61,751 nucleotides of DNA from an uncultured Actinomycetes bacterium (GCA_903870905.1 CAIQEU010000032.1:1-61751), one strand, 5' to 3'; shown: positions 20,729 through 29,492, counted from the first letter of the stretch. Notes: generated by a model not told the origin, from the letters alone. Program-made: numbers and translations.

Positions 20729-22342
20729 TTAGGCCGCAGATCCCTCGAGCAACCGACGTGCGATGACCTTGATGCAGAGGGTTTCGTCGGCACCTTCGAA
20801 GATGGAGAGGACTCGAGCATCGACGAAGTAGCGGCTCACGGCGTACTCCTCGGCGTAACCCATGCCGCCATGGATCTGCATGGCTTCTCGGGTCACCCAC
20901 TCTGCGGCCCGACAGACGTAGGCCTTCGCCATCGACGCCTCAAGGGTTCCTTCGCCCATGGCCATGAGTCTGGCCACCTCGTAGGAGTACTGCCGACAGG
21001 CTTGGATAATCGCCGTCATCCGACCGAGCTTCACCTTGGTCAGTTCATAGTCGAAGATTGGCGATCCGAACACCTTGCGGTCGAGCGCGTAGGCGTGGGC
21101 GGCTTCGTAGGCCGCCTGCATGAGACCGACCGCTCGAGCGGCGGTCTGAATGCGACCATTCTCGAATCCCGCCATCTGGGAGTAGAACCCCCGTCCGACA
21201 CCCTCTTCGCCACCGATCACGTTCGCGTCAGGCACGAACCAGTTGTCGAAGGACAGTTCGTAGGAGTGCATGCCGCGGTAGCCAATCGTGTCGATCGGTC
21301 GACCTTCGAGCTTGCCGTTGGCGTCGCTGCGACCTTCGGCGGCGGCATCTTGGGTGAGGACGAAGCCCTCGGAGTCGGTGATGGGCTTCGGCACCAAGAA
21401 CTGCGTGAGTCCCCGGTGGGTCTTCGAGCGATCGGGGTCGGTTCGCGCCAAGAGGAGCAAGACGGTCGCTCGAGCGGCGAAGGTGCACCAGGTCTTGGTG
21501 CCGGTGATGAGCCATCCTCCGTTGGTGCGGGTTGCGGCGGTGACCACGCCGGCGACATCGGAGCCGAAGTCCGGCTCTGTGACGGCAATCGCGGCCATCT
21601 CTTCGGTGGTCGACAACTTCGGGAGCCAGTACTGGCGTTGCGCTTCGGTGCCACCGAACATGAGGGAGCGGCAGATGATCTCAGGGCGAGTGATCATGGC
21701 GCCACCAATGGCGAGGGATCCCCAGGTCAGCTCTTCAGTGGCGACGCACATGCCGATGTAGTCCGACTCGCCGCCGGTGGCGAAGCCTTCGTACTCTTCA
21801 GGGACCGAGAGGCCGAATCCACCGATCTCCGCGAGCCCGGCAATCAGGTCTTCGGGAACATCGGCGTTCGTGCGGTGGACGTGTTCGGCGTGGGGGCGAA
21901 TCTGGTCGGCGGCGAAGCGGTGGAAGGTGTCGCCAACGAGTTCGAAGTCGGCATCGAGGTGGCGCGGTCCAGGACTCGAGGCCAGCGAGGCGACGAAGGC
22001 GGGATCCCGGTACGTGGTCACGAAGGCCGACGCACCGTCAATCCACGATGGCGTGAGTCCGAAGAGTGCCTCTCGACCAATGAACTTCGCCGCCATTTCG
22101 GCAATGGCGTCGGCGATGAATGCTGCAGCCAGGCGGGACTCGAGGGGGCCCTTGGTGCCGTAGGTCAACATCGAACTCGCCGTTGCCAGTGCAGATGCAG
22201 CGTGGCTCACGTCGTAGGCGACGACCTGGTTGGCGTCGGCACCGCCGGCAGCCTTCAGTGCCTGAACGGCAGTGGCAAGCGCAGCATCGGCGACAGCAAT
22301 CGCAGCGGCGGCCTCGGTCAAGTCAACGGGAGCGTCGGTCAT
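20729..22342 (-). CDS. mcd: Acyl-CoA dehydrogenase, probable (2S)-methylsuccinyl-CoA dehydrogenase
   Basis: A 537-residue flavoprotein of the acyl-CoA dehydrogenase family, longer than usual because of a ~130-residue helical N-terminal extension, as in methylsuccinyl-CoA dehydrogenase (Mcd) of the ethylmalonyl-CoA pathway. From memory of Mcd sequences, the shared segments include GYRGMHSYELSFD, ENGRIQTAARA, and the ending SRYFVDAR with IFEGA and VIARRLLEG. The FAD-site TEPDFGSD is intact. Mcd oxidises methylsuccinyl-CoA to mesaconyl-CoA; the matching hydratase candidate is at 23516-24016. It follows a methyltransferase gene in the same direction (10-base gap) but may also have its own leaderless promoter. 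Confidence 0.8.
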   Translation of the reverse strand: MTDAPVDLTEAAAAIAVADAALATAVQALKAAGGADANQVVAYDVSHAASALATASSMLTYGTKGPLESRLAAAFIADAIAEMAAKFIGREALFGLTPSWIDGASAFVTTYRDPAFVASLASSPGPRHLDADFELVGDTFHRFAADQIRPHAEHVHRTNADVPEDLIAGLAEIGGFGLSVPEEYEGFATGGESDYIGMCVATEELTWGSLAIGGAMITRPEIICRSLMFGGTEAQRQYWLPKLSTTEEMAAIAVTEPDFGSDVAGVVTAATRTNGGWLITGTKTWCTFAARATVLLLLARTDPDRSKTHRGLTQFLVPKPITDSEGFVLTQDAAAEGRSDANGKLEGRPIDTIGYRGMHSYELSFDNWFVPDANVIGGEEGVGRGFYSQMAGFENGRIQTAARAVGLMQAAYEAAHAYALDRKVFGSPIFDYELTKVKLGRMTAIIQACRQYSYEVARLMAMGEGTLEASMAKAYVCRAAEWVTREAMQIHGGMGYAEEYAVSRYFVDARVLSIFEGADETLCIKVIARRLLEGSAA

Positions 22343-22349
22343 ACTCCCG

Positions 22350-22355
22350 AATCTA
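22350..22355 (-). promoter_or_regulatory. -10 element of a leaderless promoter for the mcd-like gene
   Basis: TAGATT on the minus strand ends 7 bases before the ATG at 22342, so transcription would start at or next to the start codon. It overlaps the stop of the upstream gene. GGGAG between them could instead act as a poorly spaced ribosome-binding site. Confidence 0.35.
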
Positions 22356-23003
22356 TCGGGATGGCCTCCGAGCGACGACGGTGACGAGTGGCGGCAGCAC
22401 GATTGAGTCCATCTCGGGATCGACCCCAGTGAGCGATTCGAGGTAGGAGGCGACGGGCCCAGGACCAGCACCCGCTGGTGCTTCAGCCCACGCGTCGACG
22501 ATCTCGAGGCCCGCCTCGAGGCAAAGGCCCGGAAGCAGAGCGCCGATGTCGGGGTGGCGCGCCTCGGGGTAGGAGAAGGGTTCACCGTCGATGCGTCCCG
22601 CTGAGGTGATGGGTTCTTGGGCGACCACACACCCACCTGGAGCGACCGCTGCGGCCATCTTGGTGAGGACTCGGATCGGACTTGCGACGTGGAGGAGCAA
22701 GAACCGGCAGAAGGCCAGATCCACCGGTACCGGCAAGCTGAGTTCTTCGCCGGCCTGGGTGATGGCGAAGACCTGGGCGAATGCTGCGGCTCGGGCGGCG
22801 ACGGCATTCCGAGCACCGGGGTCAACGTCAACGGCGAAGATTCGCCCCGTTGCCCCCACGACTTCAGCGAGTGCCACCGAGACCTCGCCGCCTCCGGCGC
22901 CGACGTCAGCACAGGTCCAACCTTCACCGAGCTCGATGCGCTCGAGTGCGGTGGCCAGTGGTCGCCGATAGACGTCGTCTCGCAGTCCAAATGGAGTAGT
23001 CAC
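22353..23003 (-). CDS. Class I SAM-dependent methyltransferase
   Basis: A 216-residue cytoplasmic methyltransferase with a Rossmann SAM-binding fold. Motif I is DVGAGGGEVS (residues ~33-42), the acidic end of strand 2 is AVDVDPGA, and a later strand is DLAFCRFLLLHV. This resembles UbiE/arsM-like small-molecule methyltransferases. The acceptor is not readable from sequence. It precedes the mcd-like gene by 10 bases on the same strand, so they may be cotranscribed. I see no functional link. Confidence 0.8.
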   Translation of the reverse strand: MTTPFGLRDDVYRRPLATALERIELGEGWTCADVGAGGGEVSVALAEVVGATGRIFAVDVDPGARNAVAARAAAFAQVFAITQAGEELSLPVPVDLAFCRFLLLHVASPIRVLTKMAAAVAPGGCVVAQEPITSAGRIDGEPFSYPEARHPDIGALLPGLCLEAGLEIVDAWAEAPAGAGPGPVASYLESLTGVDPEMDSIVLPPLVTVVARRPSR

Positions 23004-23039
23004 TCGTCAAGTCTTCCATGGTGCCCTCGGCGGAGTGGG

Positions 23040-23045
23040 TAGCCT
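23040..23045 (+). promoter_or_regulatory. -10 element of a leaderless promoter
   Basis: TAGCCT lies exactly 6 bases before the ATG at 23052, and no ribosome-binding site is present. The arrangement matches seven other starts in the window. Confidence 0.3.
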
Positions 23046-23051
23046 TCGGGC

Positions 23052-23504
23052 ATGAACGTGACCATGATGCTGTGCGATAGCGCTGTTGTTGCCGAGAACA
23101 AGTTGTTCATCCTCGGCGGAGGGTGGTCCGTGACCGGACCAGACCCGCGCCCCATGTCGGTGGCCATCAAGCTCGAGCTCGAAGCGAACTACGATGAGCG
23201 AGAGGTGCACTGGGAACTCTTCCTCGAGAACGACGAGGGCCTGCAGGTGATGCTGCAGACACCAGCTGGCCTCCAAGCCGTTGAGGCCATGGGCAACGTC
23301 ATCTTGCCGGCACGGGATCTGGCCCTCGACGCTCGCCCCTTCGACGTGTGCCTCGCCATTAACTTCCCGCCACTGGAGCTCAACCAGGGTCAGGACTACC
23401 AGTGGAAACTGAGCATCGACGGCGAGGTCGTCAGCGGAGCGTCGGTGCCGTTCTCCATCGCCACGGCCAACGGCGGTGGCTTCGGCGATGGCCTGGTCGG
23501 CTAG
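23052..23504 (+). CDS. Conserved hypothetical protein, DUF6941-like
   Basis: A 150-residue soluble protein. The N-terminal segment (CDSAVVAENKLFILGGGWS) and a later beta-rich region ending in WKLSIDG resemble the DUF6941 family of actinobacterial proteins, which has no known function; I recall this from memory, so treat it as tentative. It is followed 11 bases later by the mesaconyl-CoA-hydratase-like gene and may be cotranscribed with it. There is no signal peptide or membrane segment. Confidence 0.7.
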   Translation: MNVTMMLCDSAVVAENKLFILGGGWSVTGPDPRPMSVAIKLELEANYDEREVHWELFLENDEGLQVMLQTPAGLQAVEAMGNVILPARDLALDARPFDVCLAINFPPLELNQGQDYQWKLSIDGEVVSGASVPFSIATANGGGFGDGLVG

Positions 23505-23515
23505 AACGGAGAACT

Positions 23516-24016
23516 ATGAGCACGATTGATCGACCATTTGGACGCGCCTTTGAAGACTTCGAGCCGGGGGATGTCTACCGCCACTGGCCCGGAAAGACCA
23601 TCACGGAGTACGACGACCACCTGTTCTGCATGATCACGATGAACCACCACCCGTTGCACACCAACGCGTGGTTCGCCGAGCAGGACACACCGCAGGGCAA
23701 GAACGTGGTCGTCGGCAACCTCGTCTACTCCTTGGTGCTCGGTATGAGCGTTCCTGATGTGTCGGGATCTGCCATTGCCAACTTGGAGATCGAGACGCTC
23801 CAGCACAAGAACCCGACCTTCCACGGGGACACGATCTACGCGGTGACCGAGGTCATTAACAAGGTTCCCTCCTCGTCCAAGCCCGATCGGGGCGTCGTCA
23901 CCGTGGAGACGAGAGGCTTCAACCAAGATGGCATCGAAGTGTGCTTCTTCCGTCGCAAGGTCCTCGTCTGGCGTCGAGATGCCCTCCCACAGCGCCGTTT
24001 CCCCTACGCCGACTGA
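23516..24016 (+). CDS. MaoC-type dehydratase, probable mesaconyl-CoA hydratase
   Basis: A 166-residue single hotdog-fold hydratase. The sequence (HWPGKTITEYDDHLFCMITMNHHPLH shown here only by its elements WPGKT, TEYDDH and NHHPLH; then GKNVVVGN, GMSVPDVSG and PTFHGDT) closely matches the short actinobacterial MaoC protein encoded in Streptomyces ethylmalonyl-CoA clusters, where it serves as mesaconyl-CoA hydratase. It would convert mesaconyl-CoA to beta-methylmalyl-CoA, the substrate of Mcl1 at 31022-32086. The catalytic Asp/His lie in the YDDH region. ATG 23516 follows GGAG by 4 bases. Its 3' end overlaps mutY by 38 bases. Confidence 0.82.
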   Translation: MSTIDRPFGRAFEDFEPGDVYRHWPGKTITEYDDHLFCMITMNHHPLHTNAWFAEQDTPQGKNVVVGNLVYSLVLGMSVPDVSGSAIANLEIETLQHKNPTFHGDTIYAVTEVINKVPSSSKPDRGVVTVETRGFNQDGIEVCFFRRKVLVWRRDALPQRRFPYAD

Positions 24017-24890
24017 CGCGCCGCCTCGCCGACTGGCTGCACTCGGGCGGGCAATCGACGCGGCAATGGGCCCCCGGCTCCGATCGTTCCCGTGGCGACA
24101 GACGCGAGATCCGTGGGTCATCTTGGTGGCCGAGGTGCTGCTCCAGCAGACCCAGGCCCAGCGGGTCGCTGATCGATTCGACGAGATCCTGGAGTTGTTC
24201 GGTACCCCGGAGGCAGTCGTGGCGCTCGGCCAAGCAGGAGTCGTCGAGCGCTGGAGTGGCTTTGGGTATAACTCTCGAGCTGTCCGGCTGTTCCGCTGCG
24301 CGCAGACTGTGGTCGCTGTCCACGGTGGCGTCGTGCCACACCGACGCGACGATCTCCTCGCCCTCCCTGGGATCGGCCCCTACACCGCAGCGGCAATTCG
24401 GGCATTCGCCTTCGAAGAGGACGTCGCGGTCTACGACACCAACGTCGCTCGAGTCATCGCTCGCGCTGCGCTCGGTGCGCCGGTCGCCGCCGGAGCGGGT
24501 TGGGCAACCGCCCAGCAGATGGTGCCGAACGAGCGCGGCTGGCACTACAACCAAGCGGTGCTCGATTTCGGGGCGACGATCTGCACTGCTCGTCGACCGG
24601 CCTGTGAGCGCTGTCCGATCTCCCGCCGCTGCGCGTATGCCCGAGCGGGGTTCAGCGGGGATGATCCCGCCCGGACGACCGCCGGGACGGCGCGTCGGCA
24701 AGGAACGTTTCGGGGTTCGCGTCGAGAGGCGCGTGGCGCCATCGTTGAGGTCCTCCGCCAAGGCCCGCGAACTCGTCAGGAACTCCAAGAAGCGACCGGG
24801 ATGCACGCGCACTTCGACGCGGCACTCGATGGACTGATCGCTGATGGGCTTGTCACCTCGAGCACAGAGCGGCTCGCGCTCAGCAACTGA
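23979..24890 (+). CDS. mutY: A/G-specific adenine glycosylase (MutY), short form
   Basis: A 303-residue base-excision repair glycosylase that removes adenine mispaired with 8-oxoguanine. It has the HhH-GPD fold with catalytic Glu52 (AEVLLQQTQ), the helix-hairpin-helix LPGIGPYTAAAI carrying Tyr where endonuclease III has the catalytic Lys, and catalytic Asp153 (YDTNVARV). A 4Fe-4S site C-x6-C-x2-C-x5-C follows (Cys202, 209, 212, 218). The C-terminal Nudix-like domain of classical MutY is absent; the last ~60 residues instead look like a small winged helix. ATG 23979 lies inside the MaoC gene in another frame. The stop abuts the convergent hydrolase gene. Confidence 0.88.
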   Translation: MPSHSAVSPTPTDAPPRRLAALGRAIDAAMGPRLRSFPWRQTRDPWVILVAEVLLQQTQAQRVADRFDEILELFGTPEAVVALGQAGVVERWSGFGYNSRAVRLFRCAQTVVAVHGGVVPHRRDDLLALPGIGPYTAAAIRAFAFEEDVAVYDTNVARVIARAALGAPVAAGAGWATAQQMVPNERGWHYNQAVLDFGATICTARRPACERCPISRRCAYARAGFSGDDPARTTAGTARRQGTFRGSRREARGAIVEVLRQGPRTRQELQEATGMHAHFDAALDGLIADGLVTSSTERLALSN

Positions 24891-25760
24891 TCAGTTCGAG
24901 AGCCACTCCAGAATGAGGCGGTTGACGACCGCTGGTTGCTGGAGCTGCAAGAAGTGCCCTGCGTCCTCCACGATTTCGAACCTCGAACCTTCGGCGAGGA
25001 ATGCCAGGGGATCGCCAATCACGTCGACGCCGAAGCACCCGTCGTTGCGACCGTGGAGGTAGAGCGTCGGGACCGACGTTGGCATCGCAGAAGCAGCCTG
25101 CGCTTCGGCGAGTTCGTCGTCTTGGTAGGCCGGATTGAACATGGCGCGGTAGTACGAGAGAGCGGCCATCAGGTTCTCCGGCGTGCCGAGTGCCGCCTTG
25201 ATGGAGATGAGATCCTCGGCAGCGTCGTAGCCCGGACTCCAGTCAGCCCAGAGACGGTCGATGAACGCCAAGTTGTCCATCTCGACGACCATTGGGGCCA
25301 AGTCGTTCTGGAAGAAGAACATGTACCAACTGCGCTTCAACTGGTCGATGTTGAAGAAGGCGCCACCAACAGCCCCAAGTGGGGGCACGTTCGCGGTCAC
25401 TGCCTTGCGCCACCGATTCGGCTCCAAGTTCAGCGCGGTGTAGGCGGTCATCGCACCCCAGTCGTGGCCGATGATCACCGCTCGATCATCCCCACCGAGC
25501 GCCTCGTGGAGGGCGTTGGCATCGAGGCCGAGTTGCCCGAGTTGGTAGCGCCCGTTCTTCGGGATCTCGGTTGGGGCGTAGCCACGCTGCGCCGGGGCCA
25601 CGGCGTGGTACCCGGCAGCGGCAAGCTCAGGGAGCAGGTGGCGCCAGGTGAACGGTGAGTCGGGAAATCCGTGGAAGAGCAGCGCGAGCGGCCCATCGGC
25701 TGGCCCCGCTTCTAAGTACGAGAAGGTGAGGTCGTTCGCGATGATCGTTGTGAAGTCCAT
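24891..25760 (-). CDS. Alpha/beta hydrolase, epoxide-hydrolase-like
   Basis: A 289-residue alpha/beta hydrolase. The HGFPDSPFTW segment (residues 30-39) forms the oxyanion hole. The nucleophile elbow GHDWG carries Asp100, as in epoxide hydrolases and dehalogenases rather than the Ser of esterases. Asp240 (GRND) and His269 (DAGHFLQ) complete the triad. Epoxide hydrolysis is the best guess, haloalkane or haloacid hydrolysis the alternative. It diverges from a flavin reductase gene, with 59 bases between the two starts. A -10-like TAGGTT lies 7 bases before the ATG, with no ribosome-binding site, so the mRNA may be leaderless. Confidence 0.85.
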   Translation of the reverse strand: MDFTTIIANDLTFSYLEAGPADGPLALLFHGFPDSPFTWRHLLPELAAAGYHAVAPAQRGYAPTEIPKNGRYQLGQLGLDANALHEALGGDDRAVIIGHDWGAMTAYTALNLEPNRWRKAVTANVPPLGAVGGAFFNIDQLKRSWYMFFFQNDLAPMVVEMDNLAFIDRLWADWSPGYDAAEDLISIKAALGTPENLMAALSYYRAMFNPAYQDDELAEAQAASAMPTSVPTLYLHGRNDGCFGVDVIGDPLAFLAEGSRFEIVEDAGHFLQLQQPAVVNRLILEWLSN

Positions 25761-25767
25761 AGGCGAG

Positions 25768-25773
25768 AACCTA
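25768..25773 (-). promoter_or_regulatory. -10 element of a leaderless promoter
   Basis: TAGGTT on the minus strand lies 7 bases upstream of the ATG at 25760. No Shine-Dalgarno sequence is present. Confidence 0.35.
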
Positions 25774-25819
25774 CAACGGCGGTCTCGCTAGCGTGGGAGA
25801 TGACCGAGGAGGCCAACCC

Positions 25820-26305
25820 ATGGCGACCAGCAACGCTGCAGATCCATCGCACTACCGGTCGGTCCTGTCGCACTTCGCCACCGGGGTGACCATTGTCACC
25901 GGCATGGACCACGCCACGCCGGTTGGGTTCACCTGTCAGTCCTTCTCGGCGCTCAGTCTGGATCCGCCGCTCATTTGGATTGCCCCATCGCGCTCGTCGA
26001 CGTCGTGGCCCAAAATCGCGGCTGGCGGATCCTTCACCGTCAACGTGCTTGCCGCCGATCAAGAAGATCTCTGTCGCCAGTTCTCCACCTCAGGGGTGGA
26101 CAAGTTCGCAGGCGTGGACTTCACCCTCGGGGTGACCGGCACGCCTCGAATTGCTGGCGCGCTCGCCACCGTCGACTGCACGATTTCGCAGGTGACGACC
26201 GCTGGCGATCACTTCATGGTGGTGGGCGACGTTGCTGCACTCGACGCTCGGAGCGGAATGCCGCTGCTCTACTTCCGGGGCGGGTTCGGTCAATTCGCTC
26301 TGTGA
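25820..26305 (+). CDS. Flavin reductase-domain protein (HpaC/HsaB-like)
   Basis: A 161-residue FMN-binding split-barrel protein of the short flavin:NAD(P)H reductase family. Typical elements are FATGVTIVTG near the N-terminus, then FTCQSFSALSLDPPL, and FTVNVLAADQ. Such proteins supply reduced flavin to two-component monooxygenases (HpaC for 4-hydroxyphenylacetate, HsaB in steroid ring degradation). No oxygenase partner is in the window. ATG 25820 follows GAGGAGG with 7 bases between. The companion across the divergent promoter is an epoxide-hydrolase-like protein, consistent with oxidative catabolism. Confidence 0.82.
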   Translation: MATSNAADPSHYRSVLSHFATGVTIVTGMDHATPVGFTCQSFSALSLDPPLIWIAPSRSSTSWPKIAAGGSFTVNVLAADQEDLCRQFSTSGVDKFAGVDFTLGVTGTPRIAGALATVDCTISQVTTAGDHFMVVGDVAALDARSGMPLLYFRGGFGQFAL

Positions 26306-26390
26306 GAAGACCCCGGCGGTATCGTGGGGCTATGCACGTGCGTGAACGATCGTCGCGACGTGGCACTCCCGACGAACGACGGTCGTCGAC

Positions 26391-27287
26391 GTGACCGCCA
26401 TTCTCCTCCTCGTGGCGATCGTTGGCGTCGTGGCTGGCGGAGCGTGGCTCCGGCAACGGCGATCCGATCGTGAGATCTCCTCGATCGACCAGCATCGCTC
26501 CACGCTGACCACCCTGGCGTCGATTGAGCGCAGGACCGATGTGCGGAGTCTCCGGCGATCGCGTCCATCGGACTCCGCCGCTCCCGTACTCCCTCGAGTG
26601 GACCCAGGGAACGATCACCTCCACGTTGAAGATCGCGGGTTCGGCGAACAGGTCTACGTCTTCGACGATGCCAAGCCCTTCACCGATGCTCCCTCGCTCG
26701 ACGTGGAAGAACAGCGGCGGGCCGATTGGGCCATCCACCACATGGGGAGCAACCACCGGGGTCGACACCCACTCGGCCTCTGGATGGCGGTTGGCCTCTT
26801 GGCGGTCGCGGTCGCCATTGGCGCCCTCGTCGAGCACCAGTCGGGCACGACGCCGGTCGTCACCTTGCCGCCGTCGTCAACCACGACGACGTCGACCACC
26901 ACGACGACGCTGCCTGCTGCGGTTCCTCCGGTGAGCTCGGGACCAGGGGTGGCAACCTACGCCGTGTCGACACCGACCTACGCAATCACCGTGCACCCGG
27001 CCTCGCCCTGCTGGGTGCAGATCACGGGAACGGGATCGTCGACCACGTTGTTCGCGGCAACGGTGCCGGTGCATGGAGGGGCAACCATTCCACTCACCGA
27101 GGGGGCTTCGGTCTCCATTGGCTCGCCGAGTGGTGTTCAAATCCTCCTCAACGGAGCGCCCATCAAGCTGCCGACCTTGGCCTCACCGACGGTGCTGACC
27201 TTCACGGTGCCGGTCCCGAGCTCGACCACCTCAACGGTCCCGTCGGCAACCACTACGACCTTGCCGAGCAACGTCCTCACGGGTTGA
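26391..27287 (+). CDS. Membrane protein with RodZ-type (DUF4115-like) extracytoplasmic domain
   Basis: A 298-residue protein starting at GTG. One membrane helix lies near the N-terminus (residues ~3-20) and a second at ~127-148, with a ~105-residue charged stretch between them. A Thr/Ser linker (TTTTSTTTTTLP) leads to a beta-rich domain with CWVQITG, GGATIPL and an NGAPI-type ending, which resembles the C-terminal domain of RodZ, a cell-shape protein. The N-terminal helix-turn-helix of RodZ is absent, and a second Thr-rich tail closes the protein. It may act in cell-shape or wall organisation (inference). Its last 11 bases overlap the convergent ptrB gene. Confidence 0.7.
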   Translation: MTAILLLVAIVGVVAGGAWLRQRRSDREISSIDQHRSTLTTLASIERRTDVRSLRRSRPSDSAAPVLPRVDPGNDHLHVEDRGFGEQVYVFDDAKPFTDAPSLDVEEQRRADWAIHHMGSNHRGRHPLGLWMAVGLLAVAVAIGALVEHQSGTTPVVTLPPSSTTTTSTTTTTLPAAVPPVSSGPGVATYAVSTPTYAITVHPASPCWVQITGTGSSTTLFAATVPVHGGATIPLTEGASVSIGSPSGVQILLNGAPIKLPTLASPTVLTFTVPVPSSTTSTVPSATTTTLPSNVLTG

Positions 27288-29421
27288 GGGTCGAACTACC
27301 GATCCCGACGCAGGCGCAGATGAACGCGAAGACTTGCGCTTCGTCGGCCCAGATTTCGTAGCGACCCGAGGGCCCTCCGTGGCCAGCCCCGAGTTCACTG
27401 TGGAAGTAGACGACGTTTTCGGGGTTCACCGCCCGAAGTTTCGCGACCCATTTCGCTGGCTCGAAGTAGGACACCAGCGGATCGTTGAGGCCGCAGGTGA
27501 CGTACATCGGTGGGTAGCGCCGTGGCGTGCCATCGGCGTTGGTGGCGACCACGTTGTCGTAGGGGGAGTAACCGAGCATCGTGGCGAATGCTGCAGGGTC
27601 GTCTGATGGATTGCCCCACTCTTCGTACTCCCCAACGGTGAGGGGGAGTGAGGCGTCGAGCATGGTGGTCAGACAGTCGACGAAGGGAACCTCGGCCACG
27701 ATGCCGGCGAAGAGCGTTGGCTCCATGTTGGCCACGGCACCCATGAGGAGACCACCAGCTGAGCCACCACGAGCGACGAGCTGCGACGCAGTGGTCCAAC
27801 CGGTATCGATCAGGGCGTGCGCGCAGGCGAGGAAGTCGGTGAAGGTGTTCATCTTGTTGGCCAACTTGCCCTGGTCGTACCAGGCACGCCCCATCTCTCC
27901 ACCACCGCGAACGTGGGCGATGGCGAAGGTGAACCCTCGGTCGAGGAGCGAGAGTCGAAGGGAGGAGAAGGCGGGGTCTTCGCAGGCCTCGTAGGAGCCA
28001 TACCCGTAGAGGAGGCAGGGTCGAGGTCCCGGCGTTTCGGCGGCCAGATCGCTCCGATAGACGAGGCTGATCGGGATCTCCGTGCCATCTGCAGCGGTGG
28101 CGACGTGACGCTCGGTTTGGTAGCGAGTGGCGTCGAAGTCCCCCTTCACCTGTTGGCGCTTGCGGACCACGGTGGTTCCCGTATCGAGGTCGAGCTCGGC
28201 GATGACCGACGGCGTGGCCAGTGAGGTCTCGCCGTATCGGAGGTGTCGCTGGGTGAACTCGGGATTCTCGCCCTCCCAGGTGGTCGCCGGGCTGGTCGTG
28301 GTTGGAACGAGGTGGCTCATCGCGAACGCCGACGCGCCATCGTGGCCAGAGAAGGGGCAGATGCGCAGTCGGCGCTCGGCGTTGATCCGTTCGTCGATGA
28401 CGAGAAAGGTGGAGAACGCGTCGACCCCATCGATACGGGTTCCAGGTCGGTGCGGGATGAGGGTGGTCCTCGGTCCTCCGGAGCGCTCCTGCACCGAGAG
28501 GCTGAAGTCGGGCCCATCGTCGTTGGCGAGGATGAGGAGGCGGTCAACCCCGTCGGTGCCGTGGTGGTGCTCTACGGCGTAGTCGACGCCCTCGGTGCGA
28601 GGTGCCACGCAGGTGGGGTTCTCGAGGGGGGCGTTCGGGTCGAGCAACCACACCTCTGCCGTCGTCTTCGAGCCCGAATGGATCACGATGGCCCGGCGGT
28701 CCTTGGTCGAACCCACACTCAGGGAGAATCGTGCGTCGGCCTCTTCGAAGACGCAGACGTCGGTCGACGGGTCGCCGTCGACCTGGTGGCGCCAGACTTG
28801 GAAGGGGCGGAGTGCGGCATCGGTCTTCGTGTAGAAGACGGTGGCGTTGTCGTTGGCCCATGCCAAGCCGTAGCTCGTGTCCTCAATCGCCTCCTGTGCC
28901 TCGTAGCCATCCCTCAGGCGTCGGAACGTCAGCGTGTAGCGCTGGTCGCCGCGGGATTCGCTACCAACGGCCAACCACTCGTGGTCGGGACTGACGCTCA
29001 AGGTCCCAACGGCGAAGTAGTCGTGGCCTTGAGCAGCGAGATTCTCATCGAACACGATCTGCTCTGCCGCACTGTCGTCGTCGAGATTCGGTGGAGCCTC
29101 GCCGATCGGTCCGGCGGGGCGCCGGCAGGCGATGGGGTAGTCGAGGCCTTCGACGGTGCGCTGGTAGTACCAGAACGGCCCAGAACGAGCCGGAACCGAC
29201 AGGTCGTTCTGCTCAATGCGGGAAATGAACTCGGCGTAGAGGGTGCTCCGGAGGGGTTCGAGGTGGGCGAGGGAGGCTCGCACGTGCTCGTTGTTGGCCA
29301 CGAGGTAGGCCAAGACCTCAGGGTTGTCCTTCTCGTGCAACCAGAAGTAGGGGTCCTCGCGCGTGAGCCCGTGGTTGGTCATCGAGTGAGGTCGCGCAGC
29401 GAGCGAAGGAGGAAGGAGCAT
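27277..29421 (-). CDS. ptrB: Oligopeptidase B (prolyl oligopeptidase family, S9A)
   Basis: A 714-residue serine peptidase cutting short peptides after basic residues. The N-terminal start (RPHSMTNHG, then DPYFWLHE) and the seven-bladed propeller region (~70-420) fit oligopeptidase B. The catalytic hydrolase domain (~430-714) has the Ser in RGGSAGG, an Asp in the NDPLV segment and the His in GAGHGG. No signal peptide is present, so it acts in the cytoplasm. The length is normal for the family. It is divergent from sufB. Confidence 0.92.
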   Translation of the reverse strand: MLLPPSLAARPHSMTNHGLTREDPYFWLHEKDNPEVLAYLVANNEHVRASLAHLEPLRSTLYAEFISRIEQNDLSVPARSGPFWYYQRTVEGLDYPIACRRPAGPIGEAPPNLDDDSAAEQIVFDENLAAQGHDYFAVGTLSVSPDHEWLAVGSESRGDQRYTLTFRRLRDGYEAQEAIEDTSYGLAWANDNATVFYTKTDAALRPFQVWRHQVDGDPSTDVCVFEEADARFSLSVGSTKDRRAIVIHSGSKTTAEVWLLDPNAPLENPTCVAPRTEGVDYAVEHHHGTDGVDRLLILANDDGPDFSLSVQERSGGPRTTLIPHRPGTRIDGVDAFSTFLVIDERINAERRLRICPFSGHDGASAFAMSHLVPTTTSPATTWEGENPEFTQRHLRYGETSLATPSVIAELDLDTGTTVVRKRQQVKGDFDATRYQTERHVATAADGTEIPISLVYRSDLAAETPGPRPCLLYGYGSYEACEDPAFSSLRLSLLDRGFTFAIAHVRGGGEMGRAWYDQGKLANKMNTFTDFLACAHALIDTGWTTASQLVARGGSAGGLLMGAVANMEPTLFAGIVAEVPFVDCLTTMLDASLPLTVGEYEEWGNPSDDPAAFATMLGYSPYDNVVATNADGTPRRYPPMYVTCGLNDPLVSYFEPAKWVAKLRAVNPENVVYFHSELGAGHGGPSGRYEIWADEAQVFAFICACVGIGSSTLNP

Positions 29422-29483
29422 TCCTCTAGCCTGTCAGGCGGCTTCACTCCCTCAATCACCGCCGGTTGATCGAGCGGTGGAGT

Positions 29484-29492
29484 TGCTACAAT
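29484..29492 (+). promoter_or_regulatory. Extended -10 promoter of sufB
   Basis: TGCTACAAT contains TGn followed by TACAAT, one of the best sigma-70-type -10 matches in the window. A weak -35 (TTGATC, 29466-29471) sits 15 bases upstream of the hexamer. Transcription would start near 29499, leaving a ~47-base leader before sufB. No SufR-type operator is evident. Confidence 0.55.

Noticed and set aside
20705-22384. A very long open frame on the plus strand across the mcd-like gene
   Set aside because: It is the antisense of a well-conserved acyl-CoA dehydrogenase; high GC content keeps antisense frames open, and the predicted protein has no fold-like pattern.
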